Assembly: GCF_020742345.1 (NCBI RefSeq)
Contig: NZ_DYXC01000131.1
Location: forward strand, 1-14,990
Reading direction: 5' to 3'
Length of the DNA: 14,990 bases
Source of the DNA: Enteractinococcus helveticum
Lineage (GTDB): Bacteria > Actinomycetota > Actinomycetes > Actinomycetales > Micrococcaceae
Numbering within the stretch: the stretch's first letter is position 1; the number at the start of each line of letters is the position of its first letter. The notes under the pieces were generated by a model. It saw only the letters and a program-made list of their open reading frames with translations. It searched no databases and had not been told where the DNA came from. Of the stretch, positions 1 through 6,242 are shown one piece after another. The translations under genes were made by a program, and so were the position numbers.

Positions 1-1535
1 GCAAACAGACTGCGAACAACTACCTCGGCGTTACCGAGCGTTGATGTTGACAGGAAGTTTTCACGAGCTTTGGTATTTTTTGTAAAGAGATCTGCTTGAG
101 CACCACCGAGTTCTTGGGCAATGTACTCCAGTATCATCAGGTGCCGATCGAATACTTTGCCCATATTGGCGGCACTGACCCAGTCTCGATGCGCAGTAAG
201 TGCTGCAGCAAAGTGTTCCTCAGTCGCCTGACCTTGAACTAGCGCGGTAACGAAATTCATGGCTTGAATCGTCACCGGACGAATCACCTCGGTACGGCCA
301 GCGCGGAAATGACGCATATCGAATACTTCTGATTGCCCCCGGATATAGCCGTAGGTCAACATCTGAGCAATCATGAGGATTAGCTGCGCCCCGGATTCAA
401 AACTGATCGGAAACGGGAGGTGCTCATTTCGACGAACGATCACACGTTGGGCATGCAACGCATGTGCCGCAGCTTCACTTGGCGACAAGTCATATTCAAC
501 CCCGTGCCAAACCAACTCGTGGGGTTTGGCAACGTAGGGATCATACTGGGCGTCGAGCGCATCGAGATCCACTGTTTGCATCCGTTCCACAGCTGTCGCT
601 AACGTCCCGGCCTCTATAACCGAGTGCTCCACGTGAACCGCCACCAGATCCGAATCCAGTGCAACCAGATAGCTTAGCGGTTTATAAACCCACGCATTAC
701 CGGGCTGGAATGCCCAGCGCGCCAGAGTATCGACGTCGTCGGTCGTTTCCGGATCCAGGGTGACAGTGAATAGCATGTTAACCAACCGGCTATACATGGA
801 CCGGTTTTCCTCGGCATCCCAGCCAGCAGTCAGCGATAACAGCTCAGACCCGATTGAGGAAAACGCCGCGAAATCTTGGTGTGCAGATTCCGTTTGTTGC
901 AGCACCGTATGGACAAATGATCGAAGCTGATCGGGATCCAAAAGTTTGCCTTCTGACCCGGTCAAGGGAACCTCCCACATCCGACCCTGATACAACATTC
1001 CGATGGTGCGGTAGGTCGGTCCGGTGCCGGCGCGCATCCACAGGTCTTCATCAATGGCCGGGGTGCGAATGCCGCCGTTGAATGCCGCCCACCCGTCCAT
1101 CGACAGACGACGTCCGTGGAGATCAAGTTCAGCGGGAGTCGCGCGCTTGGCCTGCAGGATGTGGATGCTACCAATGCGTTGCAGCAGTTCGACAATCCGG
1201 TCGACGCCGGTGGCAACGGTAGTCAGGTTGAGCTGATAGGTGGCATTGGTGGTCAGCTGCAGCGGCTCCCGGTTGGTCAGGTAGTGTTCCATCCACTGTT
1301 CGGCCATCCAATTGGAGCCAGACTCGGCCATAGTAGCCGCGTAATCTTCCAGTGTTTGTTGCAGCGCAGGGGCATATCCCATCATCAAATCGGCGATGGC
1401 CTGGTTGACGTCAGCTTCGCCCTCGGGATCGTACAGTGCCGCCGATGCGGTGCGGTATCGTTCCAGCGACTCATCAAGCCGCGGCACCGGAAGCTCCGGT
1501 AGATCAGCGGTCAAATGGTGTGGATACGTGCGCAC
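1..1535 (-). CDS. Choline/carnitine O-acyltransferase family protein, C-terminus cut by window edge
   Basis: An open frame of 511 codons runs leftward off the window. The start is a GTG at 1535 with AGGAG five bases upstream. The N-terminus (LPELPVPRLDESLERY) matches the opening of carnitine acyltransferases, where the motif leads a long helical domain. The expected catalytic histidine appears as HVEHSVIEAG at about residue 304, close to its place in CrAT-type enzymes of roughly 600 residues. Later family motifs are FRAGRTEVIRPVT and FDRHLMIL, then STST near the cut, which would sit at the acyl/carnitine site. Family members exchange acyl groups between CoA and carnitine or a similar alcohol; the acyl and acceptor substrates cannot be read here. 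About 80-100 C-terminal residues are missing. It is divergent from the SAM-controlled genes and is the only member of this family in the window, so a link to sulfur metabolism is unproven. Family call is firm, substrate is not. Confidence 0.85.
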   Translation of the reverse strand, partial: MRTYPHHLTADLPELPVPRLDESLERYRTASAALYDPEGEADVNQAIADLMMGYAPALQQTLEDYAATMAESGSNWMAEQWMEHYLTNREPLQLTTNATYQLNLTTVATGVDRIVELLQRIGSIHILQAKRATPAELDLHGRRLSMDGWAAFNGGIRTPAIDEDLWMRAGTGPTYRTIGMLYQGRMWEVPLTGSEGKLLDPDQLRSFVHTVLQQTESAHQDFAAFSSIGSELLSLTAGWDAEENRSMYSRLVNMLFTVTLDPETTDDVDTLARWAFQPGNAWVYKPLSYLVALDSDLVAVHVEHSVIEAGTLATAVERMQTVDLDALDAQYDPYVAKPHELVWHGVEYDLSPSEAAAHALHAQRVIVRRNEHLPFPISFESGAQLILMIAQMLTYGYIRGQSEVFDMRHFRAGRTEVIRPVTIQAMNFVTALVQGQATEEHFAAALTAHRDWVSAANMGKVFDRHLMILEYIAQELGGAQADLFTKNTKARENFLSTSTLGNAEVVVRSLF

Positions 1536-1569
1536 GAAGGCTCCTAGAACACAGATAGCTACAACGCAT

Positions 1570-1597
1570 ATCAGTCTACTTGGCTGACTTGACTGAT
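1570..1597. repeat. Inverted repeat, possible operator
   Basis: ATCAGTC at 1570-1576 is repeated inverted as GACTGAT at 1591-1597, with 14 bases between the arms and extra TGACT copies inside. It lies about 35-60 bases upstream of the acyltransferase GTG, a typical operator position. No known regulator consensus is recognised; it could also be a chance repeat. Confidence 0.35.
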
Positions 1598-1699
1598 CTG
1601 TTCGCCTCGATGATTCTTCGCAAACCCGCCCCCGACATCAATATGTCCAACTTTGACGAGATAAAGGTGTAGTTCTAACACTTCAAACGGCCTGCCGTG

Positions 1700-1705
1700 T
1701 ATAGT
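1700..1705 (+). promoter_or_regulatory. Candidate -10 box for the SAM-I leader
   Basis: TATAGT here would start transcription at about 1711-1714, just before the aptamer closing stem at 1720. The region 17-18 bases upstream (AACACT/TAACAC) is a poor -35 match, so the call rests on the -10 and its position. Confidence 0.4.
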
Positions 1706-1717
1706 ACTAGGCGTATA

Positions 1718-1809
1718 AACCATCAAGAGCGGCTGAGAGATCTGGCTCGACGACGCCGCAGCAACCCTCCACCACGTGGGCAAGGGTGCTCATGCCAGGA
1801 ACGATGGAG
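1718..1809 (+). promoter_or_regulatory. SAM-I (S-box) riboswitch
   Basis: The element carries the S-box core: ATCAAGAG after the P1 5' strand, GGCTGAGAGA, GACGCCGCAGCAACCC, and later GGGTGCTCATGCCAGG. P1 pairs CCATC (1720-1724) with GATGG (1803-1807). P2 pairs GCGGC (1729-1733) with GCCGC (1755-1759), followed by the GAGAGA/GACGAC region expected for the kink-turn. P3 pairs CCCT (1765-1768) with AGGG (1783-1786), with an inner CCAC/GTGG stem. S-box aptamers bind SAM and shut genes down when SAM is plentiful. There is no U-run terminator after it. The 3' strand of P1 overlaps a GGAGG Shine-Dalgarno at 1806-1810, which suggests control of translation of the small ORF that follows. A class closely related to SAM-I (SAM-I/IV variants) remains possible. 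Confidence 0.85.
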
Positions 1810-1810
1810 G
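1806..1810 (+). promoter_or_regulatory. Shine-Dalgarno overlapping riboswitch P1
   Basis: GGAGG lies five bases before the ATG at 1816. Its first two bases are the last two paired bases of the SAM-I P1 stem, so a closed (SAM-bound) aptamer should hinder ribosome access. Confidence 0.6.
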
Positions 1811-1815
1811 ATTTG

Positions 1816-1983
1816 ATGATTTCGTTCTACCAAGCATTAGCAGCTGTTATTCGTCGTATTAGAAAACTGGTCGGCGATGTTGCCCAACACATTTCATGGT
1901 CCAACTATCACTGCCTCGATGAAAACGCGGCCATGTGGGCTGTTACGTTTCGTTCCTACAACCAGCAGCAGTCAATCTATTGA
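1816..1983 (+). CDS. 55-residue leader ORF, unknown function
   Basis: The ATG at 1816 has a strong GGAGG Shine-Dalgarno at ideal spacing, directly after the SAM-I riboswitch. A GTG at 1786 is in frame but lies inside the aptamer and has no ribosome site. The product begins MISFYQALAAVIRRIRKLVG, which would form a basic amphipathic helix, and ends in a polar, glutamine-rich tail (NQQQSIY). It has no run of methionine or cysteine codons, so it is not an obvious attenuation peptide. It ends where a long hairpin begins (1983) and 152 bases before the monooxygenase start. It may be a true small protein, a translated leader whose translation alters the hairpin, or decay debris. I recognise no family. 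Confidence 0.45.
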   Translation: MISFYQALAAVIRRIRKLVGDVAQHISWSNYHCLDENAAMWAVTFRSYNQQQSIY

Positions 1984-2050
1984 CCCGTGATGTCGCTCGC
2001 GGCAGGAAATCTCCAGCATTGCGTGCGACAACTTTTGAAGTATCACGGGT
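1983..2050 (+). repeat. Long imperfect hairpin in the leader of the DszC-like gene
   Basis: ACCCGTGAT (1983-1991) pairs perfectly with ATCACGGGT (2042-2050). Stacked inside, GTCGCTCGC (1992-2000) pairs with GCGTGCGAC (2021-2029) apart from one T.T mismatch, and a small stem (2002-2007 with 2012-2017, one A.A mismatch) closes an AATC loop. A 12-base bulge (2030-2041) interrupts the 3' side. No T-run follows, so it is not a classic terminator. Its 5' arm begins at the stop codon of the small ORF. Confidence 0.6.
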
Positions 2051-2135
2051 ATCTCGTGACTCATCTTTCGTTAATTCGCCTGAGCATAGACGAGCGTGCT
2101 TGGCAAGAATTTCTTTGTTGGAACAGGAAAATACT

Positions 2136-3359
2136 ATGACTTCGGCAGTCTATGAGGCACTCAGCAAGCGCTACGGTGCACTCTTTGATGATATTGCCCG
2201 CGGTGAGCGGGCTCGCGAAGCCGGTCGGCACTTGCCGCTGGTGCCACTCAAACAACTCACTGACCAGGGATTTGGGGCGATTACTGTGCCGGTTGATGCC
2301 GGTGGGGACGGCGCCGACTATCAAACCATGTTCCGGCTTCTCATGGATCTGGCAGCGGTGGATGCGAATTTGGCGCATATCTGGCGTAGCCACTTGGCGT
2401 TTATTGAATACCTTCGTCTTATTCCAGACGACCAACAACGCCACCAATGGTGGCAGCGGATACTGGAGGGGCAATGGGGTGGCTCCGCACTGTCATCGCA
2501 ATACGATGACGATGATGAACCGGCAACGATCATCACACGGGATGACTCTGGAATACTGCGAATCAGCGGCGATAAATACTATACGACGGGCACCTTAGCC
2601 TCAGACTGGACGGTCGTCAGCGCCACCCTGGAAGACTCGCTGGCCGAGTCCATCCTGCGCCGTCGTCGTCGCGCCGGGGAATCCGGATTAAGCTTGCGCC
2701 TTGTCCAAGAGTGTTTGGCCGTAGTTCGGGTACGGCAGCCACGTGTACACGTCAAAGACGACTGGGACGGGTTCGGACAGCGGATGACCGCCACTGGGAC
2801 GTTGCGGATGCGGGAGGCCGGGGTTGAAACCCTGTTGGATATTGGCACACAACACGTGTTCGTACCCGTATTTCACGAGATCTCCTTGGTAGCGCTCTTG
2901 GTCGGGATTGGTCGAGCCGCTTTGCGCGACGGGGTCGAAGCAATGCGCGAACGGACCAGAATTTTTAACACTTCAACGGGTCAAATTCCCCGATATGACG
3001 GCGAAATGCTGGGCATCATTGGCCAGCTTGCCGCCCAGTTGGGCGCAGCCGAAGAAATGGTGCGTGCAACTGGACGTGAATTGGATGCCCAGAATCTGAC
3101 CGAAGCTACCTTGCACTCCCAGCGAGCCAGTGTGATGGTGCCACAACTCGTCTTAGATGTGTGTACCAGAATTTTTGACACCCTCGGAGCCTCAGCGACT
3201 TCAAGCGGACAGGAACTGGACCGACATTGGCGCAACGCCCGCACCTTAGCCACCCATGATCCTGCTGTCTTCAAAGAACGGATGCTGGGTGACTGGGAGG
3301 TCAACGGCGTCATGCCGACACCATTTATTTCAACCAATCACGGTCACGAGCTCTTATAG
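2136..3359 (+). CDS. DszC/SfnB-like flavin-dependent monooxygenase (acyl-CoA dehydrogenase fold)
   Basis: The 407-residue product belongs to the acyl-CoA-dehydrogenase-fold, FMNH2-using oxygenases that include DszC (dibenzothiophene S-oxidation) and SfnB-type proteins of sulfone use. Diagnostic stretches are GDKYYTTGTLASDWTVVSA (about 145-163), DDWDGFGQRMTATGT (about 208-222), the LVALLVGIGRAALRDG helix (251-266) and the C-terminal HWRNARTLATHDP (364-376), typical of the DszC branch. I start it at the ATG at 2136 (AGGA eight bases before, MTSAVYEALSK). The same frame is open upstream to 1935, but that part crosses the leader hairpin and shows no conservation. An arginine-rich insert (about 168-192, RRRRR at 175-179) makes the loop before DDW roughly 17 residues longer than in DszC. 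The gene stands alone between the SAM-I leader and a strong terminator, implying derepression at low SAM. The exact sulfur substrate is unknown. Confidence 0.85.
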   Translation: MTSAVYEALSKRYGALFDDIARGERAREAGRHLPLVPLKQLTDQGFGAITVPVDAGGDGADYQTMFRLLMDLAAVDANLAHIWRSHLAFIEYLRLIPDDQQRHQWWQRILEGQWGGSALSSQYDDDDEPATIITRDDSGILRISGDKYYTTGTLASDWTVVSATLEDSLAESILRRRRRAGESGLSLRLVQECLAVVRVRQPRVHVKDDWDGFGQRMTATGTLRMREAGVETLLDIGTQHVFVPVFHEISLVALLVGIGRAALRDGVEAMRERTRIFNTSTGQIPRYDGEMLGIIGQLAAQLGAAEEMVRATGRELDAQNLTEATLHSQRASVMVPQLVLDVCTRIFDTLGASATSSGQELDRHWRNARTLATHDPAVFKERMLGDWEVNGVMPTPFISTNHGHELL

Positions 3360-3380
3360 CCCCGTTCAACGAACGATCAA

Positions 3381-3432
3381 CAACGAACCCGGTGATGGAC
3401 TACCACAGTCCCTCACCGGGTTCGTTGCTTTT
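3381..3432 (+). terminator. Rho-independent terminator after the DszC-like gene
   Basis: CAACGAACCCGGTGA (3381-3395) pairs perfectly with 3413-3427. Nested in the loop, GGACT (3397-3401) pairs with AGTCC (3407-3411). CTTTTG follows. It separates the SAM-I transcription unit from the next one. Confidence 0.85.
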
Positions 3433-3455
3433 GTGAATCTTGCGGCCCCGGATAG

Positions 3456-3505
3456 TTGAATGTGACCCCCAGTGTCGACATATAACGTCAAATAATGTCA
3501 CATTC
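3456..3505. promoter_or_regulatory. Inverted repeat and candidate promoter upstream of first LLM
   Basis: GAATGTGAC (3458-3466) and GTCACATTC (3497-3505) are perfect 9-base inverted arms 30 bases apart. The spacer holds the palindrome TGTCGACA and a TATAAC box (3481-3486). TTGAAT (3456-3461) with CATATA 17 bases later could be -35/-10. The arms would flank or overlap the promoter, suiting a transcription factor operator, or could fold as a leader stem if transcription starts upstream. No riboswitch core is recognised here. Confidence 0.45.
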
Positions 3506-3536
3506 CCGGTGGGGATTGTCGGTGAAATGATCAGTG

Positions 3537-3551
3537 AGTCATTGCATGACT
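3537..3551. repeat. Short palindrome, possible operator
   Basis: AGTCAT-TGC-ATGACT is a perfect 6-base inverted repeat about 80 bases upstream of the LLM start. It may bind a dimeric regulator; its regulator is not recognised. Confidence 0.35.
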
Positions 3552-3632
3552 TACGAGGTGTATTTCAGGCCATTGCGTTGGTAGATCTTGTATCAATCCA
3601 CAACACACCCGACAATTTGCGAAGCGAGACAC

Positions 3633-4841
3633 GTGTCTACTCAACTCAGTGCCTTTGACCTGGTCCCGGTGACCAGTGGTTCCAGCGCGTCCACTGCCGT
3701 GAGCAACAGCCTGGACTTTGCCGTTCAGGTAGAACAATTCGGCTACGAGCGCCTCTGGTACGGCGAACACCATCTCAATCCCGGGGTGATCGGATATTCG
3801 CCAGCGTTGATGATTGCGCTGGCCGGCGGGGTAACTAAAACCATTCGATTGGGCGCCGGGGCGGTGTTGGCTGGGCATCGGACCGCGCTTTCGGTGGCTG
3901 AAGAATTCGGCCTGTTGGAAGCGGCCTTTCCCGGCCGAATCGACATGGGCCTGGGACGGGCTGGATTGCGTTCACCCGGTAACCAACAGGATGCTCAGAC
4001 CGTGGCCGCTGAGTCCGATAGCTTCTCGAATATTGCAGAAAGCCATAGGACCGAGCACGGTGTTGTGATCCCCGCAAGCCCGGATCTTTCAAGCCTCTTT
4101 AACTCCCCACGTTTCAGAATCCAACGACAACTACTCAACCAGCCGGGTGCTCAACCAGGCACCTACGACGAATTTATTGCTGACCTGTTGGACCTGTTGA
4201 TTAACCGTAAAGTGGTTGACGGTTATGAGCTAGCCGGCACTGTTCCCGTGCAGGTGAACCCAGAAGTTTGGGTGCTGGGCTCCTCAGCAGGAGAATCGTC
4301 ACAGATAGCAGGGGCCCGAGGCCTACGATTCGGTGCCAACTACCATGTTGCCCCAGCCAAAGTCTTAGAAGCGGTAGCAGATTACCGCCGAGCTTTTAAA
4401 CCCAATGCACAATTGGCAGAGCCCTACGTCATCGTCTCTGCTGAAGTGCTTGTGGCCGATACGGAAGAACAAGCCCAACGGCTGGCTGCGGGATATGACC
4501 TGTGGGTACACTCGATCCGCACTGGTCAGGGCGCAATCTATTACCCCACACCAGATGAGGCTGCGGCCACTCCGCTTTCTGAAGCGCACTGGCCGATTGT
4601 GGCTGACCGGGTCAGCACACGGTTTGTGGGCGCCGCTGAGCAAGTCGTGGCTCAGTTGGAGTCTCTGCGCCAAGCCACTGACGCCGATGAACTGCTCATT
4701 AGCACCATTACCCATGACCACGCCGCGCGGGTGCGCAGTTTCGAACTGTTAGCCCAAGCCTGGTACGCCAGCCAAGACAACCCGAAAGAGAGAATGCTCG
4801 CCAGCACAACACCACAAAATTCAAGAATGACAAACGTTTGA
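3633..4841 (+). CDS. LLM-class flavin-dependent oxidoreductase, MsnO8-type
   Basis: This 402-residue protein is a bacterial-luciferase-like (LLM) TIM-barrel oxidoreductase. The opening LSAFDLVPVTSGSSAS, then GYERLWYGEHH, RLGAGAVLAGHRTALSVAEEFG and FPGRIDMGLGRAG match the MsnO8-type LLM subfamily (TIGR03558-like). Members use reduced flavin (FMNH2) with O2, or F420; which one is used here is not evident. I chose the GTG at 3633 because homology begins immediately after it; upstream TTG 3588 is in frame but adds 15 unconserved residues. The ribosome site is weak (GAAG/GAGA). It follows a terminator and its own promoter region with inverted repeats. It ends 20 bases before the SAM-IV aptamer, so it could be transcribed with the downstream operon. 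Probable role: oxidation of an organosulfur substrate; substrate unknown. Confidence 0.82.
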   Translation: MSTQLSAFDLVPVTSGSSASTAVSNSLDFAVQVEQFGYERLWYGEHHLNPGVIGYSPALMIALAGGVTKTIRLGAGAVLAGHRTALSVAEEFGLLEAAFPGRIDMGLGRAGLRSPGNQQDAQTVAAESDSFSNIAESHRTEHGVVIPASPDLSSLFNSPRFRIQRQLLNQPGAQPGTYDEFIADLLDLLINRKVVDGYELAGTVPVQVNPEVWVLGSSAGESSQIAGARGLRFGANYHVAPAKVLEAVADYRRAFKPNAQLAEPYVIVSAEVLVADTEEQAQRLAAGYDLWVHSIRTGQGAIYYPTPDEAAATPLSEAHWPIVADRVSTRFVGAAEQVVAQLESLRQATDADELLISTITHDHAARVRSFELLAQAWYASQDNPKERMLASTTPQNSRMTNV

Positions 4842-4859
4842 AGTTGCTCGGACAACTTC
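4840..4859 (+). repeat. Hairpin overlapping LLM stop codon
   Basis: GAAGTTG (4840-4846) pairs perfectly with CAACTTC (4853-4859) around a 6-base loop. It covers the last two bases of the TGA stop and abuts the SAM-IV aptamer. There is no T-run, so termination is doubtful; it may protect a 3' end or separate the folding of the two units. Confidence 0.5.
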
Positions 4860-4860
4860 G

Positions 4861-5021
4861 TGTCATGAGTTCCGGCGTAAAGCCCTGGCTTGCCGGACAG
4901 CAACCCTGTCAAGGGAAGACTTTGCGGCACCGTGTTCTACGATCCGCACCAGCAGTGTTCAAAAATTTCTGCTGATTCCTCGAGATCTTCCTGTCGCAGT
5001 GGGGTGCTCCAGGTGACGACA
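4861..5021 (+). promoter_or_regulatory. SAM-IV riboswitch with enlarged P3
   Basis: The sequence matches the SAM-IV core as I know it: GTCATGAG, TCCGGCGTAAAGCCCTGGCT, GCAACCCT, then GGGGTGCTCCAGGTGACGAC. P1 joins 4861-4866 with 5016-5021 (one A.C mismatch). P2 pairs TCCGGC (4871-4876) with GCCGGA (4892-4897), topped by AAGC-CCTG-GCTT (4880-4891). In ordinary members, P3 between ACCCT and GGGGT is only about ten bases; here about 93 bases are inserted. They fold as a stem (GGGAAGA 4913-4919 with TCTTCCT 4986-4992) bearing two hairpins: TGCGG/CCGCA (4923-4927, 4944-4948) and CAGCAG/CTGCTG (4950-4955, 4969-4974). SAM binding should repress the seven-gene operon. No typical promoter is visible between the previous gene and the aptamer. 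Confidence 0.85.
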
Positions 5022-5023
5022 AG

Positions 5024-5043
5024 GCCTTCCTGTTGTGGAAGGC
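5024..5043 (+). repeat. Hairpin between SAM-IV aptamer and Shine-Dalgarno
   Basis: GCCTTCC (5024-5030) pairs with GGAAGGC (5037-5043) around TGTTGT. It lies just 3' of P1 and 13 bases before the purine-rich ribosome site. It lacks a following T-run, so it may be part of the switch's expression platform or an accessory stem rather than a terminator. Confidence 0.55.
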
Positions 5044-5056
5044 AAAAGTGTGCTCT

Positions 5057-5066
5057 AAAGGAGGAG
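5057..5066 (+). promoter_or_regulatory. Strong Shine-Dalgarno of the operon's first gene
   Basis: AAAGGAGGAG precedes the ATG at 5070 with about five bases between GGAGG and the start. It fixes the start of this gene; upstream in-frame starts lie inside the riboswitch. It is the likely target of the SAM-IV switch, for example through the CTCC at 5007-5010, though the pairing partner is a guess. Confidence 0.75.
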
Positions 5067-5069
5067 AAC

Positions 5070-6242
5070 ATGACTGCCACACAATCGTCAGCGACGCCAT
5101 TTCATTTCGGCATCGCATTAAAATCCACCGGATACCATCCGGCGTCCACCAAAAATGAAGCCCAACGCCAACAGATTTTTGAGCCAAACTCCTGGGCAGA
5201 ACTCACCCGCAGCGCACAACGTGCCGGGGCAGTGTATGTCACATATGAAGACTCATTTGAATATCAGGATCTCGGCCAGTTCGACGCCAGCCTGCTGGCA
5301 GCCTGGGTGGCTCCACGCACCCAGAACATTGGTTTGATCCCTACCATCACAGTGACCCATACCGAACCATTTCATGTGCAGAAGAACATCGCCACATTAG
5401 ACCACATCAGCTCAGGATGGGCAGGTTGGCAGGTCGCAGTCTCAGATTCTGCAGCTGCTACCGAACTGTTGGGCCGCGGTCGAACCGACCTGGACATCAA
5501 GTCGCTCTATACCGAAGCAATCGACGTTGTTGATGTCTCACGAAGGCTATGGGACTCCTGGGAAGATGACGCGGAAATTCGTGACGTTGCCACCGGACGT
5601 TTCATCGATCGAAACAAGTTGCACTACGTAGATTTTGTTGGGCCACGGTTCAGCATCAAAGGCCCAACTATTACACCGCGTTCTCCGCAGGGTCAACCGG
5701 TTGTGGCCTTTGCCGGAAGAGACCAGGCCGTGCTGGATGCCGCGGTTCACACCGGTGACGTACTCTTTGTGCCGGTGCACAATCTTGACGACGCACAAGC
5801 TCTGCTCACCCAGATCCGCGAATTGGAAACCCAATTGGGACGTGCCGGTGCACCGTTGCTTGTGCACGCCGATCTGCCAGTGCTCGTTACCGAAACCGAA
5901 GCAGCTGGCCAGCACCGCTGGGAAGAGCTCAATGGGATCAATCCAGCTTGGCTCAATGCCGATCAACTCCGCGGTAGTGGCGCTGCAACATCCATTGCAA
6001 CGCTCGTAGCCGGCCTCAAGAGTCTAGGGTTCAACGGAGTACGGCTTCAACCGGCTGACAACGCGGTGGACGTCGCTGCAGTGGAGACTCTACTCGCCCC
6101 GCGACTGCGAGATGCCGAGGTGTTGACCCAGCCCGCACCACAGGGCTCAACCCTGCGTGGAGCATTGGGGTTAGAACGTCCCAATAGCCGCTACACCAAT
6201 GCGTCAACTGTCGAACACGAAACACAAGGAGCCACGGTATGA
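5070..6242 (+). CDS. LLM-class flavin-dependent monooxygenase (NtaA/SnaA-related)
   Basis: A 390-residue luciferase-like monooxygenase and the first gene of the SAM-IV operon, with a very strong ribosome site. The barrel motif EPFHVQKNIATLDHISSGWAGW (about 104-125) is the equivalent of the EPY.ARQFA.LDHLS.GRA.W signature of the NtaA/SnaA/DszA group. SPQGQPVVAFAG (about 208-219) matches the flavin-binding SPQG.PV..QAG segment. It is shorter than typical NtaA/SnaA proteins (about 440) and more divergent: the conserved NVVTS is replaced by QVAVSD. It therefore could be a separate subfamily or a partner subunit of the next gene, which it overlaps by four bases. Relatives cleave C-S or C-N bonds with FMNH2 and O2, the FMNH2 coming from a separate reductase. 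Substrate unknown. Confidence 0.8.
   Translation: MTATQSSATPFHFGIALKSTGYHPASTKNEAQRQQIFEPNSWAELTRSAQRAGAVYVTYEDSFEYQDLGQFDASLLAAWVAPRTQNIGLIPTITVTHTEPFHVQKNIATLDHISSGWAGWQVAVSDSAAATELLGRGRTDLDIKSLYTEAIDVVDVSRRLWDSWEDDAEIRDVATGRFIDRNKLHYVDFVGPRFSIKGPTITPRSPQGQPVVAFAGRDQAVLDAAVHTGDVLFVPVHNLDDAQALLTQIRELETQLGRAGAPLLVHADLPVLVTETEAAGQHRWEELNGINPAWLNADQLRGSGAATSIATLVAGLKSLGFNGVRLQPADNAVDVAAVETLLAPRLRDAEVLTQPAPQGSTLRGALGLERPNSRYTNASTVEHETQGATV

Larger units (their letters stand above)
1536..1717. other. Divergent intergenic region
   Basis: This non-coding stretch of about 180 bases lies between the leftward acyltransferase and the rightward SAM-I leader, so it should hold promoters for both. It contains an inverted repeat at 1570-1597 and a TATAGT -10 candidate at 1700-1705. 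I see no convincing gene in it. Confidence 0.6.

Noticed and set aside
1116..1502. Plus-strand open frame of 128 codons
   Set aside because: It is antisense to the clearly recognised carnitine acyltransferase.
1718..1809. TPP riboswitch, because of the GGCTGAGA string
   Set aside because: CTGAGA alone is shared by chance; the rest (ATCAAGAG, GCAACC, GGGTGCTCATGCCAGG, P1-P3 pairing) fits the S-box.
1935..2135. In-frame upstream extension of the DszC-like gene
   Set aside because: It crosses the leader hairpin, has no ribosome site and no family similarity; the ATG at 2136 starts the homologous region.
5024..5043. Rho-independent terminator downstream of the SAM-IV aptamer
   Set aside because: The stem is only 7 bp and no T-run follows, so I list it as a hairpin of unknown role.
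4890..5069. In-frame upstream extension of the first operon LLM
   Set aside because: It lies inside the SAM-IV riboswitch; the AAAGGAGGAG site fixes the start at 5070.
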